Positions 22,098-31,756 of a stretch of 42,670 nt of DNA are shown here, piece after piece (position 1 is the first letter of the stretch; every line of letters starts with the position of its first letter). A program made the position numbers and the translations under genes. Where the stretch lies: assembly GCA_027575765.1 (NCBI GenBank), contig JANBPT010000346.1:1-42670 (forward strand). Reading direction: 5' to 3'. The stretch comes from Tieghemiomyces parasiticus. Lineage: Eukaryota; Kickxellomycota; Dimargaritomycetes; Dimargaritales; Dimargaritaceae. The notes beneath the pieces are model-generated. The model worked only from the letters and a program-made list of their open reading frames with translations, made no database searches and was not told where the DNA came from.

Positions 22098-23570
22098 ATG
22101 TCCTATCGTCCTCCTCCTGGCGGCCAAGGCGGCTACGGCGGCAACCCCTACGGCGGTGGCCAGCAGGGCGGCTATGGTGGCAGCCCCTATGGCCAGCCCC
22201 CGACGTCCGGCGGCTATGGCCAGGGTGGTTACGGTGGTCCCCCGCCCCAGCAGGGCGGCGGCTACCAGCGCCCTCCTCCGCCCGCGTCCCAGGGCGGTGG
22301 CTACGGCGGCTACCCGCCCCAGCAACAGGCACCTCCGCGTAAGTAGTTATTCTGCGCCTGATTCCCCCTCCACCGGCCGACTCTTCCGCGAGGAATTAGC
22401 TAACCTGGCCATTTTATTCTGATAGAATAATCTATCCGGTGACGTCAGATACATCACCCACTGTACCACGGTACTGTAGCAGCTATGACGAAATATTAAG
22501 CTGGTGGCCATATAACTCTAACCGTCCACTTGTGCCTTCGCCCGCCTTTCCTTGCCCACCACTGTTATCCGGTGACCGCAACAGCTCAGCAGGCCGCTGC
22601 CACCCCCAGCCGGGAAACCCTGTACCAGTGGTTCCAGGCTGTCGATACGTAAGTCTAAGTTGCAATGGCTTTATACAGTTTTAACGGCACACTCTATCTG
22701 GCTTGCCGTACGGCCCGAGGTCTAATTGTACGACTGACTGCTTAACATTTTCACCGCTCTCTCCATACCATGCTGTTCTTTCTATATACCGTACCAGCGA
22801 CAAGAGCGGCGCTCTGTCCGCCGGTGAGCTACAGCGTGCCCTGATGAACGGCGACTGGTCTCCGTTCAACATTGAGACCGTGCGTATGATGGTCAACATG
22901 TTTGACAAGGACAACAGCGGTACCATCGAGTTCAATGAATTCGCCGGGCTTTGGAAGTACATTGAGGACTGGAAGAAGTGCTTCTTCACATTCGACCAGG
23001 ATCGCTCCGGCACCATCGACGCCCAGGAGCTGACGCGTGCGCTCTACACCTTTGGCTACAACGTCCCGCCGGCCGTCATCACCTTGCTGATGCGCAAGTT
23101 TGACATCCACGGTAAGTGTAAGTTTGTATTTTTTTGCGAGGGATTTTTTTTTGTTAATTTATATTGGAGCCGTGTGGTGTGTGGCCAGTCTCCCGTTGCC
23201 AATTATGTAAACTGGCGGGGTTTTCCGGCATCGGCTGCTTCAGCCGGCTAAAGACCCGCCACCCTCCACTTTGGCACTGGTTGTCCCAACCCCCTTGGCC
23301 TTTTTGTACCCCTCTCCCCTCCCTCCTCCACATTTTGTGGGCCCCTGGTCCCTCCTTCCTAACTTCAACTATTGACGCATTGCCATTCTAGCTGATCGCG
23401 TCAAAAACAATACTGCAGGTCGCGGCACCGTCACCTTTGATAACTTCATTCAGGCCTGCGTTACCGTCCGCAGCCTCACTGAGTCGTTCCAGCGCTTTGA
23501 CACCGACAAGGACGGCTGGGTCCAGATCAACTACGAACAGTTCCTGACCCTGGTCATCAACGGCCGCTAA
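22098..23570 (+). CDS. PEF1: Penta-EF-hand protein (peflin/ALG-2 family)
   Basis: Four exons: 22098-22338, 22585-22648, 22798-23111, 23419-23570, giving 256 residues. All junctions keep frame with GTAAG donors and AG acceptors. The first exon encodes an 80-residue Gly/Tyr/Pro/Gln-rich tail with GGYGG-type repeats, as in peflin and fungal Pef1. Then follow five EF-hands. EF1 has loop DTDKSGALSAGE (from residue 101), EF2 DKDNSGTIEFNE (138), and EF3 DQDRSGTIDAQE (168). EF4 is degenerate, FDIHGRGTVTFDNF, and EF5 has DTDKDGWVQINY (234). Group I penta-EF proteins bind calcium through EF1 and EF3, dimerise through EF5 and act as calcium-dependent adaptors in ER-to-Golgi traffic, membrane repair and polar growth. 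An upstream in-frame acceptor (exon start 23392) would add nine residues to EF4. The 3' end converges with the hydroxylase gene. Confidence 0.93.
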
Positions 23571-24515
23571 GCCCCAAGCCCAGGTCAAGCGCCCCTCCCC
23601 CCCCCTCCGCCTCCCCTCTCGACCCCGCGTGGTGCTACAAAAAACGCAGTACCAAGTCTTGACCACTACCTCTCCCCCCAACTTGAAACGAGTCCGGCAA
23701 CCGAGCTTGTGTCATTTGGGCTATTCGATCGCTATAGCTACATGTATGACTTTGTTTAATGCAGCGATTTGCTTTTTCTGATAAAGCTATGTGTCCATCG
23801 TTGAGAGGTGATGTATACGTGTTTATGTTATCTTGGCTCGCCAATTCTGTGTGTGTGTGTGTTTTTATGTAGAAAATTGGAGGTTCCATTGTGAAGAATT
23901 GAGACGGCTGGATGTTGTAAGGGGTTGGCGAATTCAGGGATACATCATGGTCTGCCGTCTAAATTACCGATGTTTCTTAGCTGTGCATTTTTCTTTTTCC
24001 CTGTCGTTCCCTCCCCCTACCCTCCTGTCATACACCTGTTGGGCGCGCCGCGAATTTTCTGGCCTGGTCGGGCGTGGCGAGGGGAGTCTAGGAGAGCACG
24101 TCTCGGTGAGCCACAACATGGTGAACAAGGTTTGGTTTATTGACAAAACGGCTGCCTTAGGTCACCGTTGTGGAAACTCGGAGTGACCAAGCTATTAAAC
24201 TTAGCGGAATAAAAACAAACTAAAGTGTTCATTAGATATAACACGGGGGATTTGCTTGGTAGAGCAATAATAATAACTATAGAGAAAAGAGGAATATGAG
24301 ATGGTACCTATTGCCCAAAGGGTAAGGGGATGGGTGAAATCGTAGGTTTGAGGGTCAGAACGTGTACACAGAGGTGGTATGATTAAGCAATGTGTAGGTG
24401 TAATAAGACATAAACCAGCGTGCAAGATTGGGAACAAAGCAGTCGTGGTAGTAGTAGTAGTAGTAGACAAGGAACCTAGGGGGGGAGTGAGGTCGGAAAG
24501 GTGTCTATCCAATAA
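23571..24515. other. Convergent intergenic: facing 3' ends
   Basis: Contains the 3' regions of the penta-EF gene (plus) and the fatty acid hydroxylase (minus). A (GT)n tract of about eight units lies at 23848-23863 and a GTA trinucleotide run at about 24447-24464. No additional gene was recognised. Confidence 0.6.
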
Positions 24516-25568
24516 TTACGACAACAAGGTGTTGAACATGCGATCCCAGACTTTCACGGTGACGCCAAATCCGAGGTTAAAGTTCTTGTAGTGGTGGGCA
24601 AGGTGGTACGTCTTCATGGAGCGCAAGTGGTGGAGGAACGGCCGGCCGTGGTGGAGGTAGTAGTGGGTAAGATCGTACATGATGTAGCCGGTCATGGTCC
24701 CGGCGATGACTGCGTGGGCGATACCGGCGGGGAAGGCCAGGTGGCCCAGCTTGACGAGCGGGTAGGCGAGGGTGAGTCCGAGCACGGGGGGCATGACGAG
24801 CCGCATCCGGTCCATGGGTAAGTAGTGGTGGACACCGTGCAGGGTGAAGTGGATGGTGAGGGCCAGCGGATGGTCCGGGAGGAGAGCCTCAATGTGGAAG
24901 ATAAATCGGTGCAACACGTACTCGATCAGCGTCCAAAACCCCACGCCGAAGGCCATGTAGGACGCCACCAGCAGCGTGTCTCCGCCGGTCCGCGCTAGCG
25001 CCTCGCCGGCATAGTACAGAACAATAGGGATCCACACGAGGGGCACCACGAACCACGGGGTCTTGGTGAACACCTCGAGGGGGGAGTCCAATCCAAAGAA
25101 CGGCGCCGCGTAGGAAACGTAGCGCGGCTTGTGGATCTGCTCCATGTAAAATTCCTTGGAGAATGACGCCCTCACCATCTGGGGGAACAGGGGTCGGTCC
25201 AAATCGAGAAACTTCTCGCTCTCAAAGTCAGCCTTCTTGTCAGTCTCCAGGGGCTCGTTGCTAGAGGCGGCCTGCAGTTCGTCTTCCGAGTAGGCCGGGG
25301 TGGCCTGCGACGATGAGGTGTCCAGGATGCCAATGTGGTAGTCCTTGAGCATGGTGTAGGCCGACTCGGAATGAATGTGCTCAAGGGGGTCCTTCATGGC
25401 GGCCTCGACGTCACCGCCAGCGAAGTGCAGCAGGTAGTCGATACCTCCGGGGTGATCCGGGGCGAAGGTAGTGATATCGTACACCTGGCCCTGGTAAGTT
25501 ACCCACAGCGATTTCGCGTGGTTATGCACGCGAACCTCATCGGCGGTGAAGGTGCGCATGGTAGTCAT
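24516..25568 (-). CDS. SCS7: Fatty acid 2-hydroxylase (cytochrome b5 fusion)
   Basis: A 350-residue single-exon protein, started at the first ATG (MTTMRTFTADEV); a second ATG lies three codons on. Scs7/FA2H adds a 2-hydroxyl to the very-long-chain fatty acid of ceramides in the ER membrane. The N-terminal cytochrome b5 domain shows the heme motif HPGG (His39) and a second heme ligand in HIHSES (His66). After a linker come four likely membrane segments (for example WFVVPLVWIPIVLYY and YIMYDLTHYYLHH). The di-iron histidine motifs of the hydroxylase superfamily are all visible: EYVLHRFIFH, HFTLHGVHHYLP, HYYLHHG and TYHLAHHYKNFNLGFGV. Length is close to yeast Scs7. The frame stays open for 31 residues upstream of the ATG from a TTG, an Arg-rich segment without acidic residues. 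I regard that as leader, not protein. Confidence 0.95.
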   Translation of the reverse strand: MTTMRTFTADEVRVHNHAKSLWVTYQGQVYDITTFAPDHPGGIDYLLHFAGGDVEAAMKDPLEHIHSESAYTMLKDYHIGILDTSSSQATPAYSEDELQAASSNEPLETDKKADFESEKFLDLDRPLFPQMVRASFSKEFYMEQIHKPRYVSYAAPFFGLDSPLEVFTKTPWFVVPLVWIPIVLYYAGEALARTGGDTLLVASYMAFGVGFWTLIEYVLHRFIFHIEALLPDHPLALTIHFTLHGVHHYLPMDRMRLVMPPVLGLTLAYPLVKLGHLAFPAGIAHAVIAGTMTGYIMYDLTHYYLHHGRPFLHHLRSMKTYHLAHHYKNFNLGFGVTVKVWDRMFNTLLS

Positions 25569-28500
25569 GGCAGTGGACAAGGGGAGGAGTATACGGTTCC
25601 GGGAATGACGCCTAGGTGAGGGGGATTGGAGGGTGAAAAAACGCCGGCGGGTCGGGGTCAACGGGAGGAATCGGGTTTAGCTACAAAGACGAGTGAAACA
25701 GGCGGTGGAAGGGGGCCGACGTGTGTGGCGAAGGCGAGGGCTGGTGTACGGGGGGGCAATGGTCGCGTTAAGGACAATAGGGCCCAGCAGGCGACTTTAT
25801 ATGCAGAAACGGCGGGCGACGTGGAATGGAGCGGTTCTCGAAGTGGTCGAGGCGAAGAGAAAGGTCACAAGGGCAGTGGGAGAAGGAGCGGTGGCTACTG
25901 GGAGATCAGGGTGGCACCAGCAAGAAGCGAATGCGGCAAATAGACAGGTCCAGCAGATGGGGTAGGCGAGCCAGGAGGCCAGGGTGCGGCTTTTTTTAGG
26001 GAGGTTGGCAACGGTGCGACCGGCGGACGTGGAGTGTAGCGAACCGGAGCCGGAGGAGCGAGGAGCAGAAAGGTCGGGCACACCGCCGGGTTTCACACAC
26101 GGCAGGCAGGGTGCGGAGGCGGGGGAGGGGTTCAGTTGGCGCGGCACTACGGGGGAGGGGCTGTCGGGATCCTCGGAAAGCGCACAATAGGCAACTAGGG
26201 AGGACAGAGGGCGGGTGGGAGGGCCGGAAGAGCACCTGGGCGAGCAGGTCGATGTAAATGGGTAGATAGCTGGCGACTGGTTCTGCGCTTGGCCTTGTGT
26301 GCCAGGTGCGGGGTAGTTGGGTTTATATATTGCTCTCCAGAGCCTGGGCTTCGGGAGATCGTTCTTTGGGTAGGGGGTGGATTCGCCCTAGACCCCCAGC
26401 TAGGAAATTCGAGCCTATTTACCTGCTGGTCTTCGTTGTGGCTTCTTAATTGTAGCTTGGAGAGGTCTTGCCAATCGGGAGACCGCTGAACTCTGGTGCT
26501 CTCCGCTCCAGCGCCTGATTGCCGGGGGCTCTGTCAGTCCGTTGCCCTCCTCTGGTCCGGGGATGTCACCCCCTCAGCTCGTGCCTCCTCTTATTGGAAA
26601 GACTGGGCCTCCCCTCCCGGGCATACGAATAGAACCACTCTCCAGAACCCAGAACACGGAGGTTACGTGTGCTCCAAGTAGGGTATTATAGCGTGGCAGG
26701 CGGGGGTGGGGGGGGGGAAGTTACAACCCACAGCCTTCCCTGCATCTGCTACCATGCGTGTGAGGACAAGTTAGGTAAAGGTGGTTGGAAGCAGGATCCA
26801 GTAAGAGACGCCCCGGGAAAAAAAAACCGAAAAAAACAACCCTCGGTGGGATAAACTTTACTACGACAGAGGCCAGGGGTCAGCCGAAAAGGCAGAGAGG
26901 CCAGGTGGGCAGCTGTGGCTCAACAAACGCTGATTCGATCGGTGGTTGGGCTCTTACTACGTAGACGTCCAGGAAAAAAGAAAGGAGCCTATGGAGACCG
27001 CTGCTTCCTGTAGAAGTGACAAGGCAGCGAAGAAACCGGCCTGGGCAAATCATGGTCAGGGATGATGGACGGTCCAGCCAGGGAATTGCAGGCATTACAG
27101 GATGCATAGGGTATGTCAGCTCAGGCACAGAGGGGGGGGAGGCGCCTAGAGAAGCGAGGGATTAAGGAGCGCACTCCCTGCCCTTCGGAGTAACTCGGAA
27201 AAAGTCGCGGGAGAAAACGGGCATAACCGCCCGGCGACATATGTTGGTTATGGATGGCGTAACTACCAGATAAGCAAACAACAGGTCGCACAGTTTCGGA
27301 TACCAGTATTTGGCTGCTGCTGGCCTGCTGCCCATAGATTAAGATGTCTGAAGGGGGCCATTCAGATTCGATAAACCAACACTATGTTGATGACGACGAA
27401 GAGTGGACTGTAGATGTAATTGACATGGTACCCGCAAGGAAACGCCCGAGATCTTGTGCAGGATGTCATTACTTAACCGGCTCCCCTGCGCCACAGCGCG
27501 GTTTTAAAGTCGGCGAATTGTATCTGATATGAGGGAGTTCATATTCAGTAAGTACTGAGCACCCAGACCACTTGCGAATCTGCAGGACAGCGTAAGCCAG
27601 GAGTGACCTTCTACATTATCTGCAGGTGCGGGGAGGTGCTGATTAACGTGTACTTGGCGATGCAAGAGGAGTATGTACGGTTAACTCAGCGCCTCGCCCC
27701 TCCCTTCTGCCCGCCCTTTGCTTGACCCTATGATAGTGGTCTGGATTTAAAGTTGTTTGGGCGTCGTTGCAGCACGGGCGGAAGCCCCTCCTAATACACA
27801 CAGCGCCTTCTTCTCAGTGCTTATCAGTCGATCCCCTCCTCCAGATTGCACAGACCAACACGCGTATCCAGGCGGTTCAACGACTCCCAAAGGGTCTTGT
27901 GACCCGGAAGGCAGACGTGATATATCCTAATGTAGGGCTACTTTGAACAGCCGGGTCTCGATTCCGTTTCCTCTTCATGTTATCTTGTACGCCCGGGCCA
28001 CGACGTCCGCCCGGCGAGGCGATGGCGTAGCTAATGCCATTCCGTTCAGCAATAATATCGGTCCTCACTGCTACTCTATGTACTCAAGTAAAGTAGGAGC
28101 CTGAGATATATTCACGGAAACAACTCGTTCGGAAAGGTCCACGGTACACCTGTGGAACCCAAGGCTCTCTGCCCGTCCTTCGAGAGGTGCGGCGGGGTTA
28201 GGAGCTGTCAGAATATGGGCCAGACGTTGGAATGAGGAAGCTCTGAACTATTCCTTATGAGCAGTTGGTCCCTTCCCTTTATAAGAACGAAATTTCGAAT
28301 CATGACGCCAGCTGGAAAAGGGTTGCTACGAGGCTACCCACAGCAGCACCATATATATATATATACCCATATAATTATTTCTTTGAAACAGTAGGCCTGT
28401 TGTATGAGCATGCTTCCGATTTCCATGGCTCCGAAGCCACCAGCTATGGGGGGATTTCGGTGATAGGGTGGGGGGGGTTAGGGGCACTGCTACGTCCGAG

Positions 28501-29555
28501 CCAGGCCGAGCGGGCTCAGAAAACGCGACTGAAAGACGGAGGCCGCGGAGCACTGCTATCGGTAGCGACGCCCAGCAGGCTCAAAGGAACAGCAGCAGCG
28601 GTACTCCCTTCCAAATATTACACCACACAACCACCAGTCCTGATAAACTGGAAGTGTATGGGGGTTATGAGTGGGGCAACCGAACTCAATCGGCCGCAGT
28701 GTGTGTATACCTTACTCATAAGTTTTGGCAGGTGGGCTTAGAGGGCTCAGGGTTCAATGGGTTATTATAGACGACTCGGGGCAAGCGGTTGGTGGATCGT
28801 AGTACAGCAGGCCGGGTTGTGGGACTGACGATGGAATATTTGGAGGCGTCAAGTCAAAAACGGCTTGCCTTGGATACCACTAGGATGACCGATCCACTCC
28901 AATGTAGCACTTTTTCTTTACAACCCTAGCTGGGGGCCGAGAGCTAGCCTCTATATATGGGATTTGGTGACGAGTCTGTTAGTGCTCGTCTCGTTCTCAT
29001 ATATGGCCGGAGGCCGTGGTGCCGAGAACACCTTTCTGGCTGGACTTCTTATGTGGCAGGACAGGCGGATTTAGAACCGACCCCTCCACCGTCTATACGG
29101 TCGGCTTCTCCTCCCCGGGGTGAGATGTGGCCTACCACGTTGGCAGACTCCCCACCTGCCATCCTAGCCCCGCCAGCATTCTCCGCCCGTGGACATCTAC
29201 CGTCACATCTGGCCAATTGAGTGCCTCATCTCCACATTCCGACTTGTGCACCCTTCTACATCTATCGTCCTTTCTTCCCCCCCACTACTTCGCACCACTC
29301 CGCTACTCTTTAACCCAATCGTCCTGCCCAACGTACGTAAAGAAATCCCTCCACCCCGCTGACCGACGTTCGCATCGGGCCCCGACCTTGTCACCTGCGG
29401 AGCAAAACCAGAGAAGGCCTGCCCTGCCCTGGTCTAACCCAAACCCCACCCCTCTGCCTGTCCTTCAACCCGCATTGCCACCCCACCAGGACCCCGCTCT
29501 CACTTGGACCCTCCCTCACCTTCACGTACACATACAATACCCTCATCCCTTCGTC
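25569..29555. other. 4.0-kb spacer between divergent genes
   Basis: Upstream DNA of SCS7 (minus) and the AP-1 mu gene (plus). Next to SCS7 the minus strand is pyrimidine-rich, and 29220-29555 is pyrimidine-rich on the plus strand, probably leader and core promoter. A TA dinucleotide run occurs at about 28350-28366 and a poly-G run at about 26707-26718. One doubtful small coding trace is listed separately at 27344-27722; nothing else looks genic. Confidence 0.55.
27344..27722 (+). other. Possible small or decayed gene, unrecognised
   Basis: An ATG-initiated 62-codon frame (27344-27532) begins MSEGGHSDSINQHYVDDDEE and ends after a basic RKRPRSCAGC stretch. About 20 bases later another frame, without its own ATG (about 27553-27724), reads through FYIICRCGEVLINVYLAMQE and LTQRL. 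Together they show an acidic patch, a CxxC and a CxC, which can occur in small zinc-binding proteins. I could not join them with a consensus intron: the good GTAAGT at about 27550 lies after the first frame's stop. I do not recognise a family. Chance frames are quite possible. Confidence 0.2.
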
Positions 29556-31094
29556 ATGGCTTCCGCCGTGTTCATTCTCGACGTGAAGGGCAAGACCCTC
29601 ATCGCGCGTGACTATCGGGGCGACGTGCCCATGAGCGCAGTGGACCGGTTCATGCCCCTACTTTTGGAACGCGAGGAGGAGGAGCAAACGGCGATTCCGG
29701 TCATGACGGACCAGGGCATCAACTACCTGCATGTGCGGCACAACAACCTGTACCTACTGGCGCTGAGCCGCAAGAACTCGAACGCGATGACCATCCTGCT
29801 CTTCCTCAATAAGCTGACCGAGGTATTTGCCGAGTACTTCAAGGCGCTCGAGGAGGAGTCAATTCGGGATAACTTTGTAATCATTTACGAGCTGCTGGAC
29901 GAGATGATGGACTATGGACACCCGCAGACGACCGAGTCCAAAATTCTGCAGGAATATATCACTCAGGAGAGCCACAAGCTGGAGGTTCAGGTCCGGCCGC
30001 CTATGGCCGTCACCAACGCCGTGTCATGGCGGTCGGAGGGGGTCAAGTACCGCAAGAACGAGGTATTTTTGGATGTGATTGAATCCGTCAACCTCCTGGT
30101 GAGTTCCAACGGCAATGTACTGCGCAGCGAGATTCTGGGCGCCATCAAGATGAAGTGTTACCTGAGCGGCATGCCCGAATTGCGTCTCGGGCTGAATGAC
30201 AAGGTGATGTTTGAAAACACCGGGCGGTCCTCCACGCGTACCAAGGCCGTCGAGATGGAGGACATCAAGTTCCACCAGTGTGTGCGCCTGTCCCGGTTCG
30301 AGAACGACCGTACGATATCGTTCATCCCGCCCGACGGCGAGTTTGAACTCATGAGTTACCGCCTCAATACCCAAGTCAAACCCCTCGTCTGGTGCGAAAC
30401 CGTCGTTGAGACCCACACCGGCCGCATCGAGTACATGATCAAGGCCAAGGCCCAGTTCAAGCGCCGGTCCACCGCCAATAACGTCGAGATTATCGTGCCC
30501 GTGCCCGATGATGTGGACTCGCCACGGTTCAGGGTAAGCTCCACTCTCTGTTGATTTATTTTTGTTTTTATGAAGGTTTGGTCGAGGGGAGAAAACTGTA
30601 CAATCGGTTGGTTAGGATAATCTATATATCTATATAGGTTATTCTTACTGACGAGAAAGTCTTACCCGCTTTAACCGCATTTCGAGAACCTAGCTAACCC
30701 AACCTCCTTTCTGAATTATACTCCTCGTCACTCCGTCCAATCGCGCGACCCTGGTCCTACACAGTGCAGCATCGGTGTCGTGGCCTACGTCCCGGAGAAA
30801 TCTGCGCTGGTGTGGAAGATCCGCCAGTTCCCGGGGGGCAAGGAAGCGTTACTGCGGGCGCACTTTGGGCTACCGAGCATCAAGAACGAGGAAGCCGAAA
30901 AGAAGCCGCCTATCGCTGTCAAGTTCGAAATCCCCTACTTCACAGTGTCGGGGATCCAGGTGCGTTACCTCAAGATTGTCGAAAAGTCCGGCTACCAGGC
31001 CCTCCCGTGGGTCCGCTACATCACGCAGAACGGCGACTACCATATGCGTATGCCCGATCCCATCCGGTCCAGCTCCCGTTTGCCGCCTATTTAA
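29556..31094 (+). CDS. APM1: AP-1 clathrin adaptor mu subunit
   Basis: Two exons, 29556-30533 and 30765-31094, joined in phase 0 through a 231-nt intron with donor GTAAGC, a CTAAC branch-like site and an ACACAG acceptor. The product is 435 residues, the usual length. The start MASAVFILDVKGKTLI is the conserved mu1 N-terminus, so the ATG is secure although the frame is open further upstream. The N-terminal longin-like domain (about 1-140) contains EEESIRDNFVIIYELLDEMM. The mu-homology domain (about 165-435) contains NAVSWRSEGVKYRKNEVFLD, RLSRFENDRTISFIPPDGEF, FKRRSTANNVEI and GYQALPWVRYITQNGDY. The Asp and Trp that hold the tyrosine of YxxPhi cargo signals (FLDVIESV; PWVRY) are both present. 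The protein sorts cargo between trans-Golgi and endosomes as part of the AP-1 heterotetramer. PUT2 converges 662 bp downstream. Confidence 0.97.
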
Positions 31095-31704
31095 CGAGGA
31101 GCCTCGTGTGTTGGGTCTGTTGTCACACTGTCCATCATCTTCGTATGGGTGTGTGCATGTGTTGTGTGTCATTCGAAAGTCCACGATCTGGGCTTGATAT
31201 TTTGGTTACGCTATATTTTTCCCCACAAAGGGGAATTGTGTTTGCCCACGCACTTCAAATCCTCTCGCCGCTATTACTCTCTCCCCTGCTTTATATACTG
31301 GCAATTTCCCCTCATCCTCCCTTTTTTTATTTTTTTATAAATTTCAACCCGCGTCTCTCTCCTATCGGTTCAAGTGAATACCTTGACACAGGTTACACAT
31401 CGGACCCCTGTATGGACCATCAAACTGAGTTTTTACGATTTGAAGTGTTGGTGAGCGACATAGCGTTTTTGTAAAATATATACAGCTACTGTCCTTGCCT
31501 TGCCCCCTCTACTCCTTTACCCGATTACTCCCCCCCCATATCAAAATTATCCTCAGGACTGACAACTTGGCCGCATATTTTTCTTTTATTCGGGTGCTAC
31601 AAACGACTGCCCAAATTAGTTACGCGAGCCGACAGAAACTTGAATTAGGCGAAGAGTTTATAATACGTAACCCTACAGGAAACCTCTAATCCAGATATAT
31701 ATTT

Positions 31705-31746
<42 letters not shown>

Positions 31747-31756
31747 AGAAAGTTAT
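31095..31756. other. Convergent intergenic: facing 3' ends
   Basis: Carries the 3' ends of APM1 (plus) and PUT2 (minus). A T-rich stretch at about 31318-31345 is a plausible APM1 3'-end element. The right end holds an AG microsatellite (separate entry). No gene was seen. Confidence 0.6.
31707..31750. repeat. AG dinucleotide microsatellite
   Basis: About fifteen AG units, then interrupted GGAG units, ending seven bases before the PUT2 stop codon. On the coding strand of PUT2 it would be a CT tract at the start of the 3' untranslated region. Confidence 0.9.

Noticed and set aside
23392..23418. Using the upstream acceptor as the main penta-EF model
   Set aside because: It would insert nine residues into EF4, whereas the downstream acceptor gives the family-standard FDxxGRG sequence; kept only as an alternative.
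28265..28741. 158-codon plus-strand open frame
   Set aside because: It reads through a TA dinucleotide run, has no motif and no sign of coding bias.
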